DNA of 7,825 bases from the NCBI GenBank assembly GCA_947374705.1, contig CANCDA010000114.1, positions 1 to 7,825 on the forward strand, written 5' to 3'. Shown here piece by piece: positions 1 through 4,783 of this stretch. The notes beneath the pieces were generated by a model that had not been told where the DNA came from, made no database searches, and saw only the letters and a list, made by a program, of their open reading frames with translations. The stretch comes from Comamonadaceae bacterium (lineage in GTDB: Bacteria > Pseudomonadota > Gammaproteobacteria > Burkholderiales > Burkholderiaceae_C). The translations under genes were made by a program, and so were the position numbers. Positions within the stretch are counted from its first letter, which is position 1. The number at the start of each line of letters is the position of its first letter.

Positions 1-61
1 CAAGGACGATGCCGCCAAATGGGGGCAGGTGGTACGGCGGGCGAATGTGAAGCTGGACTGA
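1..61 (+). CDS. C-terminal end of a Bug/TctC-family tripartite tricarboxylate transporter substrate-binding protein (partial)
   Basis: The frame starting at base 2 is open from the window edge to a TGA at 59-61. It encodes 19 residues ending in AAKWGQVVRRANVKLD. This matches the usual last helix of Bug (TctC-like) periplasmic receptors, which commonly end in a W-x-x-V-(I/V)-x-x-A-N-(I/V)-K-L-(D/E) tail. Such proteins bind carboxylates or aromatic acids in the periplasm and are very numerous in Burkholderiales. Only the tail is visible, so the ligand cannot be inferred. The gene converges on the flavin hydroxylase with an 18-base gap, so the two may share a termination region, though no clear hairpin is visible there. 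The family call rests on a short motif recalled from the family. Confidence 0.6.
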   Translation, partial: KDDAAKWGQVVRRANVKLD

Positions 62-79
62 TGCTTTTTTAGTGCCGTT

Positions 80-1291
80 TCAGACCGGAACCTGGGTCAC
101 GTCATAGGTGAAAAGCCAGTCGTAGCGCTGGTGCACCCGTTCTTCGTTCCACTCACGATCCACATAGGCGCTGGCCCCTTCCTTGTGGGCCAGCTCGGGG
201 TTGTGAAAGCGTTTGGTGTTGTCGGTCGCGCCTTGCACGATGCGGCGGGTGCGCTCAAGGCGGGCGGCTTCGTAGCGGCGCAGGGCCTGGGCGATATCGG
301 TGTCAGCCTCCAGCGCCCGCGCGAGGATGAAGCCGTCTTCCAACGCCATCACGGCCCCCTGCGCGAGAAAGGGCAAGGTCGGGTGGCAGGCGTCGCCCAG
401 CAGGCTCACGCGGCCTTCGCTCCAGCGGGCCATCGGCGCGCGCTGCATCAGTGCCCACTTAAACGGCGTGTCAATGGCTTGGATCATGCGCTGCACATCC
501 TCGTGCCAACCCGCGAAGTCCTTCAAGCAGTCGTCTCGCGAGCCGCGCACGCTCCACGACTCCACCGGGATGTCGCTGCGCTCGACCACACCGATGAAGT
601 TCATCAGATTACCTCCGTGCAGCGGGTAGTTCACCACGTGCGCGCCCGGCCCCACCCAGTTGGTGCCCACGGGGCGGCGCAGGTGCGTGGGCAGGCGCTC
701 CATAGGAATCACGCCGCGCCAAGCCATCAGGCCCGTGCGCTCGGGCTCATCTGCGCCAAACAGACCTTGGCGGATGACCGAGTGCACGCCGTCGGCACCG
801 ATCAGCGCGTCGCCTTGCACCGTGTGACTTGTCGTGCCGCTCTCCAGTTGCAGCGTGACGCCGTGCGCGTCTTGCGTGAAACCGAGCACACGTGATTTCA
901 AGTGAATCGCATCCGGCTTGAGCGCACGCACGGCCTGCGCCAGCACCTCAATCAGGTCGGGCCGATAGACCGTGAGATAGGGGTAGCCGTAGCGTGCGAC
1001 AGACACCGCGCCCAAGTCAAACAGCTTCCAGGTGTGGCCGCTGTTCCACAGGCGAATCTCCTTGCCGGTGGCTTCGCACGACAAAGCCATGAGTGCCTCA
1101 CCCACGCCCAACTCAAACAAGACACGGTTGCCATTGGGCGAGAGCTGCACGCCCGCGCCGACTTCTTTGAGTTCACTGGCCTGCTCGTACACATCAACGT
1201 CAAAGCCGCGTTTGAGCAATGACAGCGCAGCCGTGAGGCCGCCGATGCCACCACCGGCGATGAGGATGTGGGGTTTTGAATTGCGCATCAT
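80..1291 (-). CDS. FAD-dependent aromatic hydroxylase (salicylate / 3-hydroxybenzoate hydroxylase family)
   Basis: This 403-residue cytoplasmic flavoprotein has the length of the single-component group A monooxygenases, which use NAD(P)H and O2 to hydroxylate aromatic acids. The Rossmann FAD-binding motif GGGIGG is at about residues 13-18, after a beta strand. The second FAD/NAD(P)H motif, GADGVHS, is at about 165-171. The flavin-contacting motif GDACHPTLPFLAQGA is at about 299-313. The C-terminal tail (YDWLFTYDV near the end) resembles beta-proteobacterial proteins annotated as salicylate or 3-hydroxybenzoate 6-hydroxylases. The exact substrate cannot be read from the sequence. The start is the first of two adjacent ATG codons (1291 or 1288). 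The nearest Shine-Dalgarno-like GGAG (1310-1307) is about 15 bases upstream, which is long, so translation may be coupled to the short open frame just upstream. A Bug receptor tail lies next to it, compatible with aromatic-acid uptake. Confidence 0.92.
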   Translation of the reverse strand: MMRNSKPHILIAGGGIGGLTAALSLLKRGFDVDVYEQASELKEVGAGVQLSPNGNRVLFELGVGEALMALSCEATGKEIRLWNSGHTWKLFDLGAVSVARYGYPYLTVYRPDLIEVLAQAVRALKPDAIHLKSRVLGFTQDAHGVTLQLESGTTSHTVQGDALIGADGVHSVIRQGLFGADEPERTGLMAWRGVIPMERLPTHLRRPVGTNWVGPGAHVVNYPLHGGNLMNFIGVVERSDIPVESWSVRGSRDDCLKDFAGWHEDVQRMIQAIDTPFKWALMQRAPMARWSEGRVSLLGDACHPTLPFLAQGAVMALEDGFILARALEADTDIAQALRRYEAARLERTRRIVQGATDNTKRFHNPELAHKEGASAYVDREWNEERVHQRYDWLFTYDVTQVPV

Positions 1292-1303
1292 GGGGTTAAC
1301 GAT

Positions 1304-1399
1304 CTACTCCGATTGGCCCATGCGGCGGGCCATCTCGGCCTGCCACTGGGCACGCAGTGTGGCCAGGTTGGAAATGGACGATTGCGAAGTGTTTGTCAT
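1304..1399 (-). CDS. Possible 31-residue leader ORF upstream of, and in frame with, the hydroxylase
   Basis: An ATG at 1399-1397 opens a 31-codon frame closed by TAG at 1306-1304. The peptide starts MTNTSQSSISNLATL and continues with an amphipathic, Arg/Met-rich stretch ending ARRMGQSE. Codon use in the second half (CTG, GCC, CGC, CAG, GAG, ATG, GGC) looks like that of real genes here. The frame is the same as that of the hydroxylase: after the amber codon only four sense codons precede the hydroxylase ATG at 1291. The GGAG at 1310-1307, the only plausible ribosome site for the hydroxylase, overlaps the last codons and stop of this ORF, so termination-reinitiation is possible. I recognise no family, and no strong Shine-Dalgarno precedes this ATG. 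It may be a leader peptide, a decayed N-terminal extension, or chance. Confidence 0.35.
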   Translation of the reverse strand: MTNTSQSSISNLATLRAQWQAEMARRMGQSE

Positions 1400-1492
1400 G
1401 ATTTTCAAGTGAATTCCAGAACAATGGGCATCTTACAAGCGCCCAGGCAGGTGAAGGCACAATACAAACGAGGAAACAAAATCAAAGACACC
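1400..1492. other. Divergent intergenic region between the hydroxylase leader and the accessory insert
   Basis: This stretch separates the minus-strand leader ORF and hydroxylase from the plus-strand helicase-like fragment. It should hold the hydroxylase promoter, but I see no convincing pair of -35 and -10 hexamers, no clear operator and no divergent regulator gene. A GAGGAAAC sequence near 1470-1477 resembles a ribosome-binding site, but it is too far from the ATG at 1493 to be convincing. The hydroxylase side is presumably the ancestral border, and the accessory DNA seems to begin somewhere in this interval. Confidence 0.3.
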
Positions 1493-1570
1493 ATGGCTCG
1501 CATATTCGACAACATAGACCAAGACCTGCTGTCAGCGCTGTGCGCCACCCTGTGCCTGGGATGGCAATGA
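1493..1570 (+). pseudogene. N-terminal relic of a large PLD/SNF2-type helicase
   Basis: An ATG at 1493 opens a 25-codon frame starting MARIFDNIDQDLLSALCATL, closed by TGA at 1568-1570. From memory, this opening matches the conserved start of very large (about 1000 residues) helicase proteins that combine a phospholipase-D-like domain with an SNF2-type helicase, which begin M-x-(R/K)-IFDNI-(D/E)-x-x-LL-x-AL-x-x-TL. In those proteins a motif ending in GY-(F/L)-N-(L/I)-RGW follows. Here the match breaks after TL, with CLGWQ and a stop. Nothing of the remaining protein is seen, since the next gene belongs to another family. I read it as the stub left by an internal deletion. A chance short ORF is possible because the matching part is only about 20 residues. 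Confidence 0.4.
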
Positions 1571-1654
1571 CGAAGAATTCCGAAAAAAAACCATATCGTG
1601 GTTTCGTTGTTGAGTTCGAACCAGAACGTTCAAGCCATATGGCGGAATGGCTGA

Positions 1655-2698
1655 GTGCAGGGTATGAGGTTTCTGATTCCCGTGCCGCTGGATTTGCTGA
1701 ACACGCCGGTGTGGCGCAGCTTTGTTGCCAGCCGAGGGCTGCGTGCGGGCACTCAGGCCGAGCAGTTGCTGCGCATTGGCTTGGCGGATATGGTGAAGCA
1801 AGCAGACGGCACCGAAGAAGTGCTGCCACGCCGTGCGGCGGTGTTGCTGTTTGCCGAAGAACCTGGCAGCTTGCTGGCCGCGTTTGGCGGGCGCGCCGAC
1901 CTGCGGCTGATGGTGTACGCCGGTAAGGAGATGGGCATGGATGCCGTGCCCAATTTGCGCAAACCGCCCAAAACAATTCGCGGCCCCTTGATCGAGCAGA
2001 TTGACCTGGCGGTGAAAGCCGTGCTGGATGAACTGGCCCAGGGCCTGACGCTGGCCAGCAGTGGCTTCAAGACGCGACACCAGTACCCCGAGCGGGTGGT
2101 GAAGGAGGCGATCGTGAACGCGGTGATCCACCGGGACTACCGGCTTAACCGCGACATCATGGTGCGGGTGTTTGACGACCGCATTGTGGTGGAGAGCCCC
2201 GGCTTGCTACCGGGTGCCATCACGGCGGCCAATATTCAGTACGCGCGCTCTAAGGCGCGCAACCCCTTGATTGCGCAAAATTTGCGTGAGTTTGCGGTGC
2301 CGCCCAACATTGACGATGGCGAGGGGGTGCGGATGATGTTCGGCGAGATGGCGGCAGCAAAGTTGTATCCGCCGCAGTACCGCCAAAACACCGAGACAGC
2401 CGTGGAAACCCTGTCGTTGACCTTGTTCAACGAAGACCGACCGGCCATCTGGACAGAGGTGAACGACTGGATGGAGCGCAACGGCCCGATTGCCAATGCC
2501 GATGTGTGCCGCATCGCCGGGGTGGATACGCTAAAGGCATCAAAGATGTTGCGTGCTTGGGTGGACCGTGGCCTGCTGGAGCCGTTGCCTGGGCGTGTCA
2601 GAAGTAACGCGGCCTACCGCAAGCCAGCCCAAGTGGACGAGCAACTAGGCTTGTTACCGGGGGATGATGGGCGCGAGGGTGAGCCAGTGGCGGGCTAG
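1655..2698 (+). CDS. GHKL-type ATPase/winged-helix protein of the AlbA_2 (Schlafen-like) family, N-terminus missing
   Basis: The longest open version is 347 residues from a GTG at 1655. An in-frame TGA lies immediately before it (1652-1654). An HATPase_c_4 (GHKL) domain is seen at about residues 144-235: the N-box EAIVNAVIHRDY at 151-162, the strand IVVESPGLLPG at 177-187 and the glycine motif DGEGVRMM at 221-228. A winged-helix-like segment follows at about 264-315. Members of this family usually begin with an AlbA_2 nucleic-acid-binding domain of roughly 150 residues before the linker. Here the protein starts inside that linker, so the AlbA_2 domain is absent and the gene is probably 5'-truncated, although ATPase and wHTH parts look intact. 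No good Shine-Dalgarno supports the GTG. GTG or ATG codons at 1655 and 1664 are possible starts. The gene is followed by the 13-bp inverted repeat and the DprA-like gene on the same strand. Confidence 0.75.
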   Translation: MQGMRFLIPVPLDLLNTPVWRSFVASRGLRAGTQAEQLLRIGLADMVKQADGTEEVLPRRAAVLLFAEEPGSLLAAFGGRADLRLMVYAGKEMGMDAVPNLRKPPKTIRGPLIEQIDLAVKAVLDELAQGLTLASSGFKTRHQYPERVVKEAIVNAVIHRDYRLNRDIMVRVFDDRIVVESPGLLPGAITAANIQYARSKARNPLIAQNLREFAVPPNIDDGEGVRMMFGEMAAAKLYPPQYRQNTETAVETLSLTLFNEDRPAIWTEVNDWMERNGPIANADVCRIAGVDTLKASKMLRAWVDRGLLEPLPGRVRSNAAYRKPAQVDEQLGLLPGDDGREGEPVAG

Positions 2699-2710
2699 AT
2701 TTTTCGCTAC

Positions 2711-2739
2711 TCCTTTATCCAAAGGCTTTGGATAAAGGA
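2711..2739. repeat. Perfect 13-bp inverted repeat, TCCTTTATCCAAA / TTTGGATAAAGGA
   Basis: Left arm 2711-2723 and right arm 2727-2739 are exact reverse complements separated by GGC. It lies 12 bases after the stop of the ATPase/wHTH gene and about 75 bases before the DprA-like start. A third, direct copy of the left arm follows at 2787. No T-run follows the stem on either strand, which makes a classic intrinsic terminator unlikely. An operator for a dimeric DNA-binding protein or a recombinase/replication site fits better, but this is inference. Confidence 0.8.
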
Positions 2740-2761
2740 ATTTAAAACTTGAAAAAACCTA

Positions 2762-2797
2762 TTTAAATCAATTAGTTATAACTTATTCCTTTATCCA
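2762..2797 (+). repeat. Upstream copy of a spaced direct repeat bracketing the DprA-like gene
   Basis: TTTAAATCAAT (2762-2772) is followed after 18 bases by TTATCCA (2791-2797), with an A-run (2752-2756) five bases before it. The same three blocks recur with identical spacing at 3376-3380, 3386-3396 and 3415-3421, exactly 624 bp downstream. The 18-base middle part is not conserved. The AT-rich stretch, including TTATAAC at 2776-2782, may also contribute to a promoter for the DprA-like gene, but I see no clear -35 element. Confidence 0.55.
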
Positions 2798-2801
2798 TAG
2801 C
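2787..2801 (+). repeat. Third copy of the TCCTTTATCCAAA half-site
   Basis: TCCTTTATCCATAGC here matches the left arm and the first two spacer bases at 2711-2725 at 13 of 15 positions, in direct orientation and 76 bp away. It ends 13 bases before the DprA-like ATG, where a bound protein could block transcription or translation. It overlaps the upstream copy of the 624-bp-spaced direct repeat. Confidence 0.65.
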
Positions 2802-2814
2802 TGTATCTAACCAC

Positions 2815-3390
2815 ATGTCAGCATGGCAAAAAACCCAAAACGGATTGAGCTTTAGCGGCAGGGGTGAGCAAGCTTTGCTGGATTTGCCGATGACGGCTTT
2901 TTTTGCCTCTCGCCAGTGCCCGGGTACGGCCATTCGCGCAGCCATGGATTGGACGGTGCAGCAGGCGCGGACAAAGAACGTGGTGATCAGCGGTTTTCAC
3001 TCGCCGCTGGAGCAGTCGGTGTTAAAGGTTTTGCTTCAGGGGCGTAGTCCGGTAGTGGTGGTGCTGGCTCGACCGGTTGAGGGGGCAAAGCTGCCTCCTG
3101 AGTGGACTGATCCCCTTGCGCAGGGCCACTTGGCCGTCGTGAGTGCGGCGATCACTGCCACCCGATTAACCGACGCGGTAGCCATAGCGCGAAACCATCT
3201 TGTCGCCCAACTGGCCACCGATATCGTCGTGGCTCATGCCAGCCCGGGCGGGGTGCTGGCCAGCTTGTTGGCGAAGTGGCAGATGGAAGGGTCAGGGTGT
3301 GTTCAGCTTTTGGCGAGCGCTAATATCCCGGGCATTTCATTATCTTTGGCTTTGGATAATGAAATTGAAAACGTTAAAAAGTTGTTTTAA
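2815..3390 (+). CDS. Standalone DprA-like (Smf/SLOG fold) nucleotide- or DNA-binding protein
   Basis: The 191-residue product is a short Rossmann-type protein with no signal peptide or membrane segment. The strand VVISGFHSPLEQSVLKVLL (56-74) corresponds to the SG-x-A/H region of DprA-type SLOG domains. VVVVLARPVEGAKLP (80-94) resembles the next strand and loop. ARNHLVAQLATDIVVAHASPGG (125-146) matches the DprA pattern RN-x-x-(I/V)-x-x-L-(S/A)-D-x-(V/I)-V-V followed by a Gly/Ser loop. Canonical DprA is longer (about 300-380 residues), with an N-terminal SAM-like and often a C-terminal winged-helix domain; neither is present. This is therefore not the housekeeping transformation protein but one of the short stand-alone relatives. 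Known roles of the fold are single-stranded DNA and RecA loading (DprA) and nucleotide-ligand sensing (SLOG); which applies here is unknown. No strong ribosome-binding site precedes the ATG. Repeats flank it on both sides. Confidence 0.7.
   Translation: MSAWQKTQNGLSFSGRGEQALLDLPMTAFFASRQCPGTAIRAAMDWTVQQARTKNVVISGFHSPLEQSVLKVLLQGRSPVVVVLARPVEGAKLPPEWTDPLAQGHLAVVSAAITATRLTDAVAIARNHLVAQLATDIVVAHASPGGVLASLLAKWQMEGSGCVQLLASANIPGISLSLALDNEIENVKKLF
3334..3365. repeat. 11-bp inverted repeat inside the 3' end of the DprA-like gene
   Basis: ATTTCATTATC (3334-3344) and GATAATGAAAT (3355-3365) are perfect reverse complements with a 10-base loop that contains GGCTTTG. The sequence GGCTTTGGATAA at 3348-3359 also occurs at 2724-2735, as the right half of the upstream inverted repeat with its spacer. 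The hairpin lies within the last codons of the gene and is not followed by a T-run, so it is not a standard terminator. It may affect mRNA stability or be another binding site. Confidence 0.6.
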
Positions 3391-3423
3391 ATCAATGACT
3401 TGCTTTCATCGTTATTATCCAAA
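3386..3423 (+). repeat. Downstream copy of the spaced direct repeat
   Basis: TTTAAATCAAT (3386-3396, overlapping the TAA stop of the DprA-like gene) and TTATCCAAA (3415-3423) repeat the blocks found 624 bp upstream with the same 18-base spacing. ATTATCCAAA (3414-3423) is also the exact reverse complement of TTTGGATAAT at 3351-3360. This gives a second TTATCCAAA inverted pair, placed at the 3' border of the gene as the first is at the 5' border. Confidence 0.55.
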
Positions 3424-3447
3424 TATCGGGTAAACCCTTGTTTTTGA
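3422..3447 (+). repeat. Short repeat similar to the gcdH leader (copy 1)
   Basis: AATATCGGGTAAACCCTTG followed by five T residues closely resembles the stretch just before the gcdH start (3545-3570), differing by a few substitutions and two one-base gaps. GGG-TAAA-CCC before the T-rich tract could form a very short stem, too weak to call a terminator. The intervening bases (3448-3544) hold no gene I can support. Confidence 0.4.
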
Positions 3448-3544
3448 TGGCCACATTGGGGCGTGCAGGGCATCACCGATACTGCGGGCTCAACGGTATG
3501 GCTGTGGGATGTGGGCTTGGCTGGGACGTAGCCCCACCCCGTTT

Positions 3545-3570
3545 AACATCGGGGCAAACCCTTTTTTGGA
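3545..3570 (+). repeat. Short repeat in the gcdH leader (copy 2)
   Basis: AACATCGGGGCAAACCC followed by six T residues and GGA is the partner of copy 1 about 123 bp upstream. It runs directly into the gcdH ribosome-binding site. The pair could mark the junction at which accessory DNA was inserted into the gcdH upstream region, or could be a locally duplicated regulatory element. Confidence 0.4.
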
Positions 3571-3572
3571 GA
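3568..3572 (+). promoter_or_regulatory. Ribosome-binding site of gcdH
   Basis: GGAGA lies five bases before the ATG at 3578. It decides the start: the frame is open further upstream to about 3509, but that extension has no such site and would add residues not typical of glutaryl-CoA dehydrogenases. Confidence 0.8.
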
Positions 3573-3577
3573 ACTTC

Positions 3578-4774
3578 ATGGCGCAAGCGACTTTTCACTG
3601 GGATGATCCCTTTTTGCTCAACCAGCAGCTCAGCGACGACGAGCGCATGATTCGTGACGCAGCCACGGCCTATTGCCAGGACAAGCTTGCACCCCGCGTG
3701 ATCGAGGCCTTTCGCAACGAGAAGACCGATGTGGCCATCTTCCGCGAGATGGGTGAGCTGGGCCTGCTGGGCCCGACCATTCCTGAAGCTTACGGTGGCC
3801 CGGGCCTGAATTACGTGGCCTACGGGCTGATTGCGCGCGAGGTGGAGCGGGTGGACTCGGGCTACCGCTCGATGATGAGCGTGCAGTCGTCCTTGGTGAT
3901 GGTGCCTATTTTTGAATTTGGCACTGAGGCACAGCGGCAAAAATACCTGCCCAAGCTGGCCACAGGGGAGTGGATTGGCTGCTTTGGCCTGACCGAGCCC
4001 GACCATGGCTCCGATCCCAATTCGATGATCACGCGGGCGCAAAAAACAGCGGGTGGCTACAAGCTGACGGGCGCGAAGATGTGGATTTCCAACAGCCCGA
4101 TTGCCGACGTGTTTGTGGTCTGGGCCAAAGAGGTGAGCGAGAGTGGGCAGGTCGGCCCGATTCGCGGTTTTATCTTGGACAAAGGCATGAAAGGTTTAAG
4201 CGCCCCGGCGATTCACGGCAAGGTGGGCTTGCGTGCATCCATCACTGGCGAGATCGTGATGGACAACGTGTTCTGCCCAGAGGAAAACGCCTTCCCCGAG
4301 GTGCAGGGTTTGAAGGGCCCGTTCACCTGCCTGAACTCGGCCCGCTACGGCATCGCCTGGGGCGCTTTGGGCGCGGCCGAGGACTGCTGGTTTCGCGCCC
4401 GCCAGTACGTGTTGGATCGCAAGCAGTTTGGTCGTCCGTTGGCGGCCAATCAGCTCATTCAAAAGAAATTGGCCGACATGCAAACCGAAATCGCGCTGGG
4501 GCTGCAAGGCTGTCTGCGTCTGGGTCGCATGAAGGACGAGGGCGCGGCGGCGGTGGAGATCACCTCCCTGCTCAAACGCAACTCCTGCGGCAAGGCGCTG
4601 GACATTGCGCGGCTGGCACGCGACATGATGGGCGGCAACGGCATATCGGATGAGTTTGGTGTGGCGCGGCATTTGGTGAACCTGGAGGTGGTGAACACCT
4701 ATGAAGGGACGCACGACATTCATGCTTTGATTTTGGGGCGGGCGCAGACGGGAATTGCAGCGTTTTCTAACTGA
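3578..4774 (+). CDS. gcdH: Glutaryl-CoA dehydrogenase
   Basis: This 398-residue flavoenzyme oxidises and decarboxylates glutaryl-CoA to crotonyl-CoA with FAD, passing electrons to ETF. It acts in lysine, tryptophan, glutarate and benzoate degradation. The N-terminus (FHWDDPFLLNQQLSDDERMIRD, read from the ATG at 3578) and the length are typical. E90 and R97 in the segment REVERVDSGYRSMMSVQSSL match the substrate-carboxylate-binding pair of human GCDH (Glu87 and Arg94). The FAD-binding signature GCFGLTEPDHGSDP is at 134-147. The catalytic base is E376 in NTYEGTHD, followed by the conserved IHALILGRAQTG. It is the first gene of a two-gene operon with the CoA-transferase, 9 bases apart. The divergent LysR-type regulator often found beside gcdH in beta-proteobacteria is absent; the accessory insert sits there instead. 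Confidence 0.95.
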   Translation: MAQATFHWDDPFLLNQQLSDDERMIRDAATAYCQDKLAPRVIEAFRNEKTDVAIFREMGELGLLGPTIPEAYGGPGLNYVAYGLIAREVERVDSGYRSMMSVQSSLVMVPIFEFGTEAQRQKYLPKLATGEWIGCFGLTEPDHGSDPNSMITRAQKTAGGYKLTGAKMWISNSPIADVFVVWAKEVSESGQVGPIRGFILDKGMKGLSAPAIHGKVGLRASITGEIVMDNVFCPEENAFPEVQGLKGPFTCLNSARYGIAWGALGAAEDCWFRARQYVLDRKQFGRPLAANQLIQKKLADMQTEIALGLQGCLRLGRMKDEGAAAVEITSLLKRNSCGKALDIARLARDMMGGNGISDEFGVARHLVNLEVVNTYEGTHDIHALILGRAQTGIAAFSN

Positions 4775-4783
4775 TCGCGCTAA

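Noticed and set aside
131..895. Long plus-strand open frame opposite the flavin hydroxylase
   Set aside because: It is a His/Ala/Arg-rich antisense shadow of a clearly conserved gene in GC-rich DNA, with no domain of its own.
1567..1926. Frame-1 ORF beginning MTKNSEKKPYRG as a gene, or as the 5' part of the ATPase gene joined by frameshift
   Set aside because: Its first 30 or so residues match no family I know and do not look like an AlbA_2 domain, and the rest is the wrong frame of the ATPase gene. A frameshift there cannot be excluded but is not supported.
1532..2131. Minus-strand open frames (199 and 164 residues) over the start of the ATPase/wHTH gene
   Set aside because: No recognisable motif, and they lie opposite the conserved plus-strand ATPase frame, so they are shadows.
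2711..2745. The 13-bp inverted repeat as an intrinsic terminator of the ATPase/wHTH gene
   Set aside because: The stem is AT-rich and followed by AATTTAAAAC rather than a T-run, and a third direct copy lies close by, which fits a binding site better.
3509..3577. Upstream extension of the gcdH frame giving a 421-residue protein
   Set aside because: The ATG at 3578 has GGAGA at the right distance and begins the conserved N-terminus; the extra residues (rich in W, P, G) look like translated leader DNA and carry the repeated leader motif.
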